A stretch of DNA of 64,000 bases from the NCBI RefSeq assembly GCF_003369915.1, contig NW_022881603.1, positions 186,001 through 250,000 of the forward strand, written 5' to 3'. Origin of the DNA: Drosophila miranda (Eukaryota > Arthropoda > Insecta > Diptera > Drosophilidae). The position numbers and the translations under genes are program-made. The notes below the pieces were generated by a model, which was not told the origin of the DNA, searched no databases, and saw only the letters and a list, made by a program, of their open reading frames with translations. Positions within the stretch are counted from its first letter, which is position 1; each line of letters begins with the position of its first letter. Below, one piece after another: positions 21,977 through 33,673 of the stretch.

Positions 21977-23506
21977 TTATGCTTCCTCCTCGGTGGTTCT
22001 CAGGCATCGCTCCGCCAATGGCTGTCGGGACAGTGCATCCGCCACTACGTTCAGCTGCCCTTTCCTATATGCCACTTCGAAGTCGTATTGTTGTAGCTCC
22101 AGCGCCCACCTGGCGATCCTCCCTGTTGGGCTCTCGATGCTGTTCAACCATTTCAACGCCATGTGATCCGGGACCACCTTGAAATGGTATCCCTCCAGAT
22201 AGGGCTTTAGCTTTCTTATAGCCCATACAATGGCCAGACACTCCTTTTCAGTCGCCGAATAGTTCTTTTCTGCGCTATTCAGAGTCCTACTGGCGTATGA
22301 GATGACCCTCTCGCCCTTCTCCGTCTCTTGCGTCAGGATCGCCCCCAGTCCGTAGGCGCTGGCGTCCGTCTGGAGCACGAATTTCTTTGAGAAATCTGGG
22401 CATGCCAACACCGGATCTGCTGTCAGCCGACTTTTTACGTCCTCGAACGCTTGTTGCTGTTCCGTTGACCATTCCCACTTGGCCTTCTTCTTCAGCAAAG
22501 TGCTGAGGGGCTGCACCAACGTGGCGAATCCCTTTACGAAACGCCGGTACCAGGAGGCCACGCCCAAGTATTGTCGTAGCTCTTTGACACTCGCTGGCGG
22601 CTGCAACTCCTTAATGGCCGCCACTTTCTCGGGATCGGTGCAGATTCCGTCTCCCGTTACCAAATGCCCCAGGTATCGTAGCTCTTTCCTAAAAAAATTG
22701 ACACTTGTCCACATTTAGGCGCAAGTTGGCGTTCTTCAACCGTCGAAAAACTTCTTCGAGGTTGCGCTTGTGCTCCTCCTCGGTACGGCCGATGACAATG
22801 ATGTCGTCTTGGTACGCGAACGCGTGTGGCATCATCTCGGGGCCTATCACCTGGTCCAATGCCCTCTGAAACGTAGCCGAGGCTGAGTGGAGTCCGAATG
22901 GCATCACCTTCCACTGGAACAGCCTTTGCCGGGCACCGTGAACGCGGTGAACTTTCTACTTCCTTCCTCCAGTGGTATCTGCCAATATCCGTCCTTTAAG
23001 TCCAAGCTACTGATGAACCGTGCCTCCCTGAGCTGGTCCAAAATATAGTCTATTCTTGGCATGGGGTACGCATCCTTGATGGACTTCGCGTTTATCTGTC
23101 TGAAGTCCACGCATAATCTCCACTTTCCCGTCTTCTTTTTGACCATCACGATGGGTGAACTGTACGGGCTCTTCGATGGCTCAATATACCCTCTTTCCAG
23201 CAGTTCGTCAACCTGTTGGTTGATTTCGGCTTGCATCTTGGGATTTTTGGGATAGTAGCGCTGTTTGACCGGCTGTGCATCACTCATAGAGATCGTGTGT
23301 GTAGCTATGTTCGACACTCCCTTCAGTTCTCGGAACTCTTCCAACTCCTTTGCCAGGAAGTTTTCAACCGATCCCTCCTCCGCTCGCGTTCCGTCGGATG
23401 CGGGCTCGACAGACCTTCCCGTGTTCGCTACCACCGCCACTGACAGCTTCTCCTCCAACCACCCCTGGCGGTGGCCTCTCGCCGGGATCACAATCCTGTC
23501 CCGCAC
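21977..23506 (-). pseudogene. Gypsy reverse transcriptase and RNase H
   Basis: Three frames: 23506-22904, 22907-22689 and 22714-21977. The first has RT fingers and palm (WRLCVDFRQIN, SSLDLKDGYWQIPL) and breaks after FTAFTVPGKG. The second has MPFGLHSASATF and the catalytic box AYQDDI, an unusual Gln where most relatives have Leu or Val. The third has the connection and RNase H (FVLQTDASAYGLGA, LAIVWAIRKLKPYL). Two single-base-type shifts (near 22905 and 22690) make it inactive. Confidence 0.85.
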
Positions 23507-23996
23507 AGGTCACCTCTGCTCCGACCGCGGCGAGGAAATCCCATCCCAGAACCAGCTCATCTATTACTCCGGGCAACACGAGAAGCGGGATTGTAACGAT
23601 CTTGTCCCCGAAGGCCAGCTCCACCTCGATCTGGGAATTGATTTCCCGGCTGCGTCCGTCAGCCAGCCGCACCAGCTTCCTCGTCTCTTTCTGTCGCCCC
23701 TCTTCCCCCAGTCTACTCGCCGCCTCGCAGCTGATAAAACTGCTTGTCGCCCCGGTATCGACCGTTGCTTTCCAGTAGCTGCCCGCGATCCTCACTACCG
23801 CCGACAGCTGGACATCCTCCTCCGTGAGTTCTCCTATGAGCTTTGGGGGGCTTCGTCTTGCGACCCTGGCACGGCCCTCCGCGGCTTGGGTCGCGGGGCG
23901 TTTCCCGCTTTCTGGCAGCACTGCCATGTCGGGGCTCCTACCTTGCCGCACCTCCAGCAGAATGTTATAGGTCGGCCATCGCATGCTTGTGCCCAA
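23364..23996 (-). pseudogene. Gypsy protease region
   Basis: Aspartic protease with the active-site motif VDTGATSSFIS near 23750 and a distal LVLGWDFLAAVG segment near 23540. It overlaps gag at its start and the RT frame (from 23506) at its end, so pro-pol continuity is lost by a frameshift. Confidence 0.8.
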
Positions 23997-25209
23997 TGGC
24001 GGTCACTTCCACATCGTCGACACGCCTGGGCTGGGTTTTTCACGAACCCAGCCTCTATGTTCGTGTTCGCTTGGTCGTCCCGCCGCGTTGGGACCGGCCT
24101 TTTTTCCCTTGTCGAATCAGAGCTGGCTGTCGTGTCGCCCTGGCAGCGGCGACATATCTCCGTTACTGCCGGACGAGCGAACGGATTATTTGCTTTTGCC
24201 TTATTCGCCGGACACTCCCGTTGGAACTCCAGCCGGTCCCTCTCCAGAGCCTCAAACTCGTCGGCCAGCGTCATCATGTGATCCAGGTCTCTGCACCTAT
24301 GTGGCCGGATGAACACCCTCAGATCGGGCATGCTGTTGTCTCTAATGAGCTCCAACTGCTCTTCGGGCGTGCATTTTAGTGGCCGCATAAGGGTCTGCAT
24401 CTCCACCATGTAGTCCTTGAATGGCTCTCCCCATCTTTGCTTCCTCAACCTCACCTCCTGGAGTAATTTTTCAAAATACCCCCTCGGCAGGAAGTATGCT
24501 TGGAAGCTACGCGCAAATGCGTCCCATGTCTGCCACTGCCTGTTGTTGGCTACAAACCACATGAGCGCCCGACCCTTTAGCAGCTCAGGCATGGCTCGCG
24601 GAATTAGATTCAACTCCAACCCGTACATATCGGCTGACCACTCGATCTGTTCGCCGTTCCGTCGAACCGAAACGACCACTCCCTGACCTGCTTGGCGACG
24701 TGGGCAAAACTCGAACTGGGCGGTCTCGTGGTTCGTTCATCTAGTCCCCGTCGACGATCCTCCCCTGCTCACCCTTCTTCCAATCCCTGTGGGTTTCTCG
24801 CGCCCCCTTGCTCCGGCTGTGCTGGCCTGGTTGGCCTCTCCCCACTCTCTGCCCGCGGTCGGCTAGGCGACCGGCTTTTCACCGGGACCGCCAGGCTCGC
24901 GATGAGCTCCTCTAGGGTCTCGGACGGCCGTCTCCACAGCGTGACTTGCTCCGCACTCGCCGGCAGCGTCAGGCGCTCGTATGGATCCGCCCCGTCCTCC
25001 ATTTGGGCCGCGGTCACGGCTCCTCCCGCCTTCATCTCCCAGGCCTCGAGCGCGTCCGCATACTCCGGTTCCTCTCTGTGTTTCTCTATCCACTCCTTGA
25101 AGATTCGGCGCATCTCGGTCAGCGTGCCTTCCAATCGAAAACCGCACGCCCGCGCGCACTGGACCAAGTCCTCTTTCCTCAATGAATGAACCCATCGTCG
25201 GCTCCTCAT
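23834..25209 (-). pseudogene. Gypsy Gag
   Basis: Reads from MRSRRWVHSLRKEDL at 25209 to about 24769, then, after a shift near 24680-24770, from about 24679 to 23834. The second part has the capsid-like region (FARSFQAYFLPRGYFEKL) and two zinc-binding clusters (CRRCGSDRHWAQAC and CWRCGKVGAPTWQC). The 5' start is about 90 bp from the primer site, as expected for gag. Confidence 0.8.
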
Positions 25210-25280
25210 TTTTATGCCCTCGCGATACCAAACTCAATACCGCCCTTCCCAAATGCACTTTGTCTTTTGCTTGTCGAGAG

Positions 25281-25298
25281 GCCCCACGTTGGGCGCCA
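25281..25298 (-). other. Primer binding site, tRNA-Lys(CUU) type
   Basis: On the minus strand TGGCGCCCAACGTGGGGC lies 2 bp inside the 5' LTR. It is complementary to the 3' end of tRNA-Lys(CUU) as I recall that tRNA. Confidence 0.7.
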
Positions 25299-25300
25299 GT

Positions 25301-26259
25301 TGTAACGTTCCGTTCTTTTCCCGTCTGATGCAGCTGGGCTGGCCCAGCGGTCGGTAGGCTCGCTGCAACAATATTTGTATGTTGCCCCGACGACAAGTAA
25401 GAAGGCACGGGTTGGGTCTTGTACTGGTATGCTAGTATGCTTTATTGGTATCTTAAGTCTATCTTACGCTATTCCGACTCCGGTGCGGGTTCTCCTCGTG
25501 GTTCTCCTCTGTGGTTCGATGAGCGTGTCGCTCCCTGGGCCCCCCACGGCGTCGCCGAGCGTGGCACCGCCGGCTCTACTGACTGGGGCTAGCGATTCTT
25601 GGCACGTGGCCCAAATCCGCCTCTCAGTCAGGCGCCTGACGCGTTAGCTCTCACTCGCCTCCCTTGGCTTTGCGGCCCGAGGGTGCCTCACTCCTGGTGG
25701 GTTGCGCGTCAAGCGTGGCACCGTTGGTTCAAGGGATTGGGGTCTTTGGCTCTTGGCTGCACGCTCGAGTCCGCCTCTCAATCCTCACACAACGTGTTCG
25801 CTTTCTAACGCTCTTTTCCCTTCGCTTGGTCTCACTCTTGTCGCTCACTGTGCACTTCACTCTTGCTAGCTCCGTTTGCTGACTGTCCTCTGTTCCTGGT
25901 CGCGGCCCTCCTCTTATAGGCTCTCTTCTGCGTCAGCGCCGCCGATGCCGCCTGGCGCTAACGGCACTTTCCGCCATGCGGTGCCCGTATTTTTCCATCG
26001 GCGTTCCTTCATTCCCTTGTCGCTTTCCAACGGGACCTGGCTGGTGGAGTGATCTCATGACCATATTTGGTCATGCGCTGGGCCACTGCCGGCCCGATCC
26101 CGTCATCCCGCGGCTCTATCTCCAGGGGTCCTCCCCTCTCATCTTGGGTCCCCGGGAGAGCTCACCTCGGGAATTCGCCGCCTCCGGATATCCCCGGATA
26201 ACGGCCGTTAGCGCTTAACCCTGCACTGCCCCCTACGTGTGGGAATACCTTTCCTCACA
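25301..26259 (-). repeat. Gypsy LTR (element 5' end)
   Basis: 959 bp, partner of 16157-17105, followed directly by the CTAT target duplication at 26260-26263. Confidence 0.9.
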
Positions 26260-26263
26260 CTAT

Positions 26264-26542
26264 GTCACTCATTTGATTGTTAAAGCTTTGCGCTTGCTTG
26301 CCCTGCTAAACGCTCTCTGCCAGCTCGCTCTTCGCTATCTCCGCTTTGCGTCTGCCTACCGACGTCAGCCGAGCGAAGCTGCGCTTAGCGATCGGAGCGG
26401 CAATGTAAAGGGCAGGCAAGCCACACTTGCAATTTGGATGTCACGCATTAAAGAACATATCGTAATTTTATTTCTGCGCCGAGTTTTACTTAATTCGAAA
26501 TAATTAGTCGGCCGATTGGGGATAAAAAACATTATCTCCACA
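26264..26542 (+). repeat. BEL/Pao LTR 3, right part
   Basis: Completes the LTR begun at 16064. It ends CTCCACA at 26542. The next bases match 57262 in unit D and about 42230 in unit C. Confidence 0.9.
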
Positions 26543-26782
26543 GCTCTTAACCTTGTGCGTTACCCTTTTATTACCCTTTTTGTATATCTTTTGTTTTATA
26601 GATTAATCTTTAGCTAAGCTGAGGAGCGTAGCGTATCGGATCAAATCAATAAAAAGTTGATGGGTCTAAGGGGCTAGCTAACGAGGCAGTCAATGGCAAT
26701 GGCAATGGAAATCCAAATGGAAATTTATGCAAACCATGCGGCAAAACTAAAAAAAAAACTAAACTAATACGCAGAATCATAG
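26543..26782. other. AT-rich unit leader in B
   Basis: Same block as 42230-42467 and 57262-57486, including GATTAATCTTTAGCTAAGC and an A-rich end next to the ISY repeat. It could be an old 3' UTR. No gene seen. Confidence 0.5.
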
Positions 26783-27771
26783 ACGAGGGGGAACGTTGTG
26801 AGTTGCTGCGGACACCGCAACTCTACAGTTATACCCGATACTAAGTCAGTATGGCTCTCCTCCGGCAGACGCCTCTGAGAAAATCAGTCTGAGCGTGACG
26901 TCGGGCGCTGCGTAGCCACTGCAAATTGATTTGTTCCTTTTGGCTATAAAAATTATCTGATCTAAACCAGATTCAGCAATCTGATAGATATGGTCGTTAT
27001 CTATGATTCTGCGTTTTTAGTTTTCTCGAATGTGCAATATTGTGGATGCAACAGATTTTCGTCTTTTGTGAGGGCGGAAGGGGGTGGGGCGAAATTCTGA
27101 GATAAACGTTTTATAGTGAGATCTAACAGGAGTGCATATACTAAATTTGGTTACTCTAGCCTTAATAGTCTCTGAGATTTATGGATGCCACAGATTTTCG
27201 TCCTTTGCGGGGTCGGAAGGGGGTGTGGCGAAATTTTGACACAAAACGGTCAAGGTCCGATATCACAGGAGTGTGGATACCAAACTTGGTTGCTCTAGCT
27301 CTTATGGGTTCTGAGATCCTAGAACTCATATTTTGCAATTGGAAAAACCGACCATGAAACCTGTGTGTTAGAGAGAGAGAGAGCGAGAAAGAATGAAATT
27401 GTATTCTTGATTCTGGCTATAATAATTATACGATCTGGTTCAGAATTTGCCGTCTAGAAGATATACTCATATTCTACGATTCTGCGATTTTGGTTTTTTC
27501 GTATCTTTAAAATTGTGGATGCCACAGATTTTCGCCCTTTGTGGGAGCGAAGTGGGCGGGGCAAAGTTTTGAAATTTTTTTGTAGCAGTGACATATCACA
27601 GAAGTCTGGATCCAAAACATCGTTGCTATAGCTCTTATAGTCTTTGAGCACTAGGCGCTGAAGGGGATGGACAGACGGACAGACGGACGGACGGACAGAC
27701 GGACGGACGGACAAACGGACAGACAGACATGGCTCAATCGACTCGGCTATTGATGCTGATCAAGAATATAT
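26783..27771 (+). mobile_element. ISY/DINE-1-type repeat, unit B (3' truncated)
   Basis: Begins ACGAGGGGGAACGTTGTGAG and carries the GA-rich tract at 27370-27391 and the GACGGACG microsatellite at about 27667-27730. It stops at TCAAGAATATATATA, where it joins pain leader sequence. The terminal part present in the copy at 44605 is missing. Confidence 0.85.
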
Positions 27772-28341
27772 ATACCAAACTTGATTCAAATTTGTAGATC
27801 ACTTTGAACAATCAAGCCACTCCCTGAGTACTTATCAGGCCTTGTCTTACCTTGTTTTCAGTTGGATTGTTATAATTTAATAACTGCACGGGAGGGCAAA
27901 TTAAGTCTGTAGTTCGGGTACCACAAAAACCACTTAAAACCGCTTTCTTTAATTGCCCCCAAAACGAAGATTTGGTTCTTATTTTTCGAGAAACCAGTGG
28001 GGTAGCTTTCGGCTGCGGATGTGGCTGTGACTGTGGCTCTGACTGTGGCTCTGCCTCCTGCTGCTGGCCAGCTCCATGGACAGACAGTCATTTGTGTGAA
28101 AATCATCGTAGCATGAAGCGTTGTCAAATACCGTTTGTTGCGGGGGTCGGTCCACTCTCATGCTTTTGTTTCGGCCATTTCAAGGTCTGTACAGAAACCG
28201 TCTGTTGGGTCAGACCTCCCTCCATTGACCAGAGAAGAGCTCTAACAATGCGGGTTCTGGCATCATTTTCATAGAAACGGCATTAGAAGTTACTCATAGC
28301 TCATCCTCCCCATTCTCACTTGACTCTTTGCAGACAGCAGA
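27772..28341 (+). other. 5' flank of pain copy B
   Basis: Equivalent of 207-830 in unit A, including the leader short repeat (about 28022) and the splice acceptor (CTTTGCAG) before the ATG. A short deletion near 28298 removes the sequence around the GCGTGGGTTGGATAAG block seen in A. Confidence 0.55.
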
Positions 28342-30472
28342 ATGAGCTCTAACAACTGCGGTTTCATCGATCCGCAGGGCCAGTTGAGCGCAGCCCTCGC
28401 TAATCGGGACATACGGGAATTCCACACTGCCCTGGACAGCGGTGCCCAGGCCAATCGCCAGGACGATCGAATGCCTCTCAGGTGGGCTCCTGCATTCAGC
28501 TGCTGCTCGAGTACGGAGCCTCTCCGAATTTGGTGGATCAGGGCGAGTTCACGCCCCTCCACCATGTGCTGAAGAATAGAAAGATTGAGGCAGGCACTAA
28601 GCTGGAACTGATCCGACTTTTCCTGAAACAACCACAGTTGGACATTGACAGCTATCGGAACGGGCAGGTACGCCAGATGCTGAGGGATCAGTATTCGGAA
28701 CTGCCGTTGCCGGAGCTGCGCGAGGCCGGAGCAGAGATCGACTGCGAGCGACTCCTCCGCACGCTGCGGGACGGAGACGAAAACCAGTTCGAGCAACAGT
28801 TCGCGGAGTACCACCAGAACGTCAGCGGAAACGCAGACAACCAATGCAATGCCAACCAGGAGGAGTATCAGTCCCTGCTGGCAGAGATGGCCTTTGAGGC
28901 CATCCTCGAGACGGGCAGCAACATTAATCCTTCAAAATTGAGCGACATCCTTCAGCCCTGTGGAGTTGGCCGTAATCTGGGGCAACCACAGGGCGCTAGA
29001 GAAGCTGTTGAAGCATCCGCAGCTGAGGCTGACATCGCATTCCAAGCTGCTGAACGCGGTTATCAGTCGCCTGGGTGAGCAGCCGCTGGACGACTTCTGT
29101 GACCACCAGCGCTGCTTCCAGCTGCTGCTCGAGAGCGATCGTGTGGACATCAATGAGGCAGACAAGGCTGGCCTGGTGCCACTCTCCTATGCGGTCAAGT
29201 ATCGCAACACAAAGGTGGCACAGGAGCTTCTACGGCAGGGAGCGTACATCGGGGCGAGAAGCGCGTTCGGAGATCTTCCCATACAGGAGATGGACCCGAA
29301 AGTGCTGGAGGAGCACTTCGATTCCTGCATCACCACCAACGGGGAGAAGCCCGGTGACCAGAGTTTCGAGATCATCATCAACTACAAGAATCTGATGAGA
29401 CGCCAGCGAGAGCCCGGGCAGTCGGACAAGCGGAGCATTGGCCATCCTCACCAATTGGAGGACGAGATGACTCCAATCGCATACATCGCCGAATCCAAGG
29501 AGCTGCGTTACCTGCTGCAGCACCCGCTAATCTCGAGTTTCCTCTTCCTCAAGTGGCACCGCCTCTCGGTGATCTTCTATCTGAACTTTCTACTTTACTC
29601 TCTCTTCACTGCCTCCATTATCACGCATACGCTCCTTAAGTTCCACGAAAGCGACCACACGGGCCTGACTGCCCTCTTCGGCCTGTTCTCTTGGATAGGG
29701 ATTGTGTATCTCATGATCCGAGAGGTCATACAGCTTGCCATGTCGCCGCTGCTGTACTTCAGGTCCATCACGAACCTGATGGAGGTGGCTCTCATTTTCT
29801 TGTCGATCCTAACCTGCATGGAAGCCAGCTACGACAAGGAGACGCAGCGCATACTGGCCGTCTTCACCATTCTGCTGGTGTCCGTGGAGTTGTGCCTGCT
29901 GGTTGGCTCCCTGCCAGTTCTCTCAATTTCGACGCACATGCTCATGGTGCGCGCCGTCTCCAGCAGCTTCATCAAGAGCTTTGCTCTCTACTCGATCTTT
30001 GTGCTTACGTTTAGTCTGTGCTTCTACATACTGTTTGGCAAGCCCCAGGTGGATTCCTCCTCTCCAAAGGACAGCACGCCAGAGCCAGCAAAGGAGGGAG
30101 AAGATGATGGTCACTTCAACACATTCTCCGTGCCCATCGAGGCGCTCATCAAGACGATTGTGATGCTCACGGGAGAATTTAATGCCGGTGACATAAAGTT
30201 TGACAGCGTCTACACTTACCTGATCTTCCTGCTCTTTGTGTTCTTCATGACTATTGTGCTGTTCAATCTCCTGAATGGTCTGGCTGTCAGCGATACTCAG
30301 GTGGGTTTATATTTCCTTTTCTTCCTCGGCTTTATCCAACTGTTTTCTCCCCTCTCTATTCCCACAGGCCATCAAGGCCCAGGCGGAACTGAACGGCGCC
30401 ATTGTCCGCACCAATCAGCTGACCCGCTACGAGCAAGTTCTCACTGGCCGAGATGGACCCAGTTCCAGTTGA
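28342..30472 (+). pseudogene. pain: painless-like TRPA channel, copy B
   Basis: Same start, shared N-terminal frameshift (near 28480), 67-bp intron (30301-30367) and shortened C-terminus (TGA 30470-30472) as copy A. It has private lesions: 21 bp missing near 28888 (LLAE joins AFEAIL) and a 4-base insertion near 28950, which closes the frame at 29078. The frame from about 28960 to the intron is open and encodes the distal ankyrin region and all six membrane segments with the pore (MLTGEFNAG). Unlike A it keeps ASPNLVDQGEF. It cannot give a normal channel. Confidence 0.85.
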
Positions 30473-31775
30473 ACAAAGGCAGTCGGTTCGCTCGAGGAAG
30501 ACCATGAGCTAGTCACCGGTTCAATCGTAATTTTCTTCATGCTTTTCTTGAGTTTCACGCCCTCGTGGCTTTTCACACACTTGGGACCCCACTAGGCAGA
30601 AAAGCGAAAGGAGAGAAAATCTTCACTGATGAATAGCCTGATCGGATCGGATGGGCTGTTATATACTCACAACACATATTCATTGGCCGCATTTGCGAAT
30701 CGCTGGGCTGTGAACAAGCTTGAATTGAAAGAGTGTCGGCACTTCGGTGTGCCAAAAATACATATCTTTACCCCTTGAATCAGCTCGTGTTTATTTTTCT
30801 GCCGTGCATTGCACTTTTGAGCTCAGGTCCTAAACGAGAGTCACACACCACACACATGCACATTATTATCATTATCATCATCATTATGATAATGACTGTG
30901 AGCGAACGAATGCTGATGAAGCCTCATTGTCAATGTCGAAAGTTATGGGATTGGTTAAGGAAACCCAAGGTGGGATATGAAAAGTATTGCGTTCTGCTCT
31001 GGCATAGGATCCCAGCTTTAATATTAGGGGGATTCCCCTTCCAAGCAACGATGCGACAATCAACGGACATTGATTAACAACTGTATGTACATATGCATCT
31101 ACAGTGGGTACACAGCAAGATAGCGCGATTAGATACAGGCCAGCGCCGAGCAGCGTAGACACCCAGTACCCTGCCACCCTCCGAGGGAAACAGAGAGCGA
31201 TGACGGGGGATCTGTGTGTGCGTATACAATGAATTAATATTTCATTCTAGAACGCAGTTGTCTGCGTTAGTTGGGCACAGACACACATAGTACATATATG
31301 CTGGCAGCGTTCCCATTCAATCTACTCGACGGCTGATGCACGCCAGTAGCCCCCGCTGGAAACTTCCGCAGATTCTGGAACGCAGAGGATGCGGGCTATC
31401 GGCGACAGGGGAATACTTCTAAGCAGAAAGAGAAGGCGAGTTCATATTATTGCCAATTTAATGCAAGAAAAATAAAGAGAGTGGAGTGGGCGATGCCAAA
31501 GGCAGAAGAAAGGCCGTAAACCAAAAGAAGGCCTGTCTCGCTCTCTCTCGTGGGAATTGACTTTGAATTTCGAATATTTCGGTATCTATTTTCATTGCGG
31601 CCAAAAACGGAGAGACGATTCCGTGTATTGCGATGCCAGCATCAACGAAAATAGATGCCCAAATGGAAGTGCAAACATCTCTGAGGGGAGGGGTGGAGTG
31701 TCGGGCGTGTGGCCGTGTGTCTTCTGTCAGTGTGTGATTGGATACTGCTTGCTGCTTTCTGCTCGATGGCTGCCC
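30473..31775. other. Spacer between pain B and membrane-protein gene B
   Basis: Homologous to 2973-4266, with the same hairpin (about 30867-30895). No gene recognised. Confidence 0.5.
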
Positions 31776-32843
31776 CTAGAGCACGAGGTGCAGGCGTATC
31801 TGGAACACCAGCTGCTCGACGGTCTTCTTCAGGAGCACCGCCAGGGACAGGATGAATCCCAGGAGGCTGAGGGAGAACAGCCAGGGCGTGGTCATGTGCA
31901 CGGCAATGAAGACGAGCGTCTCGTCGCCCCGGGCATTGGCCATGCGCCACAGCAACTGGCGCTGGATGGTGCGCAGCTTGAACTTGCTGTTCCACAATCG
32001 GTGGCCCTTCGAGCCGACGGTTTCGTTGAAGCCCACGGTCTTCTCGACCAGCCAGAACACCGCGCAGCACAGCATTTGCAGCACCAGCAGCACGACCTTG
32101 ACCACAGCGGTCTCCAAGACGAGGTGGTACAAGGCCACCATGCGCTGACAGTGCTCCGGCTGCATTGTGGAGAGCACGACTGCGCCGAGGGACTCCAGCG
32201 GGGAGACCCTGGGGGAAGGGCCGTCGGAGAGCTCCTCCCACTCCGAGTCCGACTCGGTGCGCTCTATCGAGCTGAACTCGCTCTGGCTCTGACAGGTCTG
32301 GCTCTGACAGGAGCACGACTCCTCCTCTTGGTCCTCCTCGGTGGGCATCGAGTAGTCGCCCTCGTTGTCGCCCTCGTAGCGGCAGTCGCAGTACTCTTCG
32401 TGGGGGTCGTCGTAGTAGTCTCCGCGGCTGTCCGGAGAAGCGCCGCCTCTCCAGAGGGAGCTCAACACGGGTGGTCCCATCGAAGCCATCTGTGGCACAG
32501 CATTGAATCCGCAGGGGAGCCGGGGGTAAGTTATGCCCTGGGGGAAGGGGAGTCTGGGCTGCTTCCGCTAACCCATCTGAATCCCTCATCGGAGGGAAGG
32601 TGGGGGGTGAGCGTGACCTATTGGACCCATTGGGCGGGACAGCAGAGGACTGGTGTGGATTTGGCCTAGGAAGGGCATCGCATTGAGTCCGTTCTTGTCG
32701 GCGGAACCTTCGGGGGGGACCTGCAGCCCCGGCTGCTGCTGCTGCTGCTGCTGCTGGTCGGTAAAGACGAAGGATCCCATGGATCCGAAAATACCCCGCG
32801 AGCGGGTGAATGGGGAACGTGGATTGTTAATAGTTGGATTCAT
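31776..32843 (-). pseudogene. Two-exon polyQ membrane protein, copy B
   Basis: Exon 1 starts at 32843. A one-base loss in a G run (near 32607) shifts its frame so that it ends HPPPSLR, before the intron. The intron donor reads GTTAGC instead of GTGAGC. Exon 2 (to 31776) is open for about 240 codons and keeps the full C-terminal half: two hydrophobic segments (VVLLVLQMLCCAVFWLV; LVFIAVHMTTPWLFSLSLLGF) flanking a basic loop (WNSKFKLRTIQRQLL), and the ending QIRLHLVL. It shows what copy A has lost. Confidence 0.65.
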
Positions 32844-33555
32844 CTTATTCCAGCACCTGTGAGGAAATATTCGTTCATGGGCTTTGTTTTGTATTTGTAT
32901 TTTTGCTTGGCTTTACATCTTCCTTAAGCTGATGTTTTGTGTCACAGCCAACCTGTCATTTGTACATTGAATTGCTGCTCGAGAGGTCTCTTTGGAGTCC
33001 TCTGTTCCCCGTGTACAAATTTACATAAAATCACAGGAAGCACTTAGGATTAATAGGGGATACAAATCCCCCTCTACTCCCTCTCCCCCTTTTGGTGGTG
33101 TCATGGGTTAAGCATTTGCTGTGTTCGGCATTCAATTTGTGGCTTGATTTCTTACCTTTTATGATGCGCTATACGGTATACGCTAATCCATGTAGGACAT
33201 GCACTTTGTTTATCCATTCAAAGGCGCTAAAGAGGGTAGTCCTGTAATCCAAAAGGGCATCCAGTATATCCAGAGCGAAGGTTAATCCATTCGATGGAGC
33301 GCTCAAGCAGACCAGCCAGGCGGTTGACCAGAAGCTTAACGAGGCTTAAAATTTCCAAGAGGCCGCCAGCCGGCAAGTGTCATTGCAGTCCCTCCAGTCG
33401 ACTCCACTCCAGTCCAGTTTTTTCCCAAACTGTGCGACGTGAATAACTTTGATGATTTCTTGGCCCAAAGGCGCCCACACAATATAAATACTCCTCCCTT
33501 TTTTGTCAATAAGTTTATTTTCAGTCGTTACATTTACGAATAGCAGGCGAGTTTT
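32844..33555. other. Upstream region of membrane-protein gene B
   Basis: Equivalent of 5247-6309 but about 350 bp shorter (junction at GTATTTTTGCTTGGC near 32905), lacking the G run. A 72-codon minus-strand frame (33346-33564) recurs in unit C only because the DNA is duplicated. It matches no known domain. Confidence 0.5.
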
Positions 33556-33673
33556 TCTACTCAAATTAAATATTAAAATTAAAAAACGAAACAGTTATTG
33601 GTTGACGTCCTTCAGCTTCTCTGGATCGGTCTACTCAAGCCAAATCAAATATTAAAATTAAAAAACGAAACAG

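Larger units (their letters stand above)
16157..26259 (-). mobile_element. Ty3/gypsy LTR retrotransposon nested in BEL LTR 3
   Basis: 10.1-kb element in reverse orientation: LTRs 949 and 959 bp (TGTAACG...TCACA), 4-bp target duplication CTAT, primer site of tRNA-Lys type, gag, protease, RT, RNase H, integrase, then a third ORF instead of a recognisable env, and a polypurine tract. By eye the LTRs differ at about ten positions plus a 10-bp indel, so the insertion is fairly recent. It is C/G-rich compared with the host DNA. Long LTRs, the Lys primer and the extra ORF recall Osvaldo/Ulysses-like elements, but the exact family was not established. The pol frames carry several frameshifts. Confidence 0.9.
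6694..26542 (+). mobile_element. Composite BEL/Pao block: two elements sharing one LTR, with nested insertions
   Basis: Order: LTR (6694-7065), internal region 1, LTR (13028-13399), internal region 2, LTR (16064-16156 plus 26264-26542). Each LTR is 372 bp, starts TGTTCGG and ends CCACA. Each internal region starts with the same primer site and ends with the same G-rich tract. An ISY repeat is nested in internal region 1 and a gypsy element in the third LTR. The outer 5-bp flanks (TCAAC left, GCTCT right) do not match, and they come from different parts of the 15-kb unit. The block is therefore better explained as a recombinant of two insertions than as a single insertion. Confidence 0.85.

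Noticed and set aside
33346..33564. 72-codon minus-strand frame identical in units B and C
   Set aside because: The identity follows from the recent duplication, unit A has differences, and no domain or splice context supports it.
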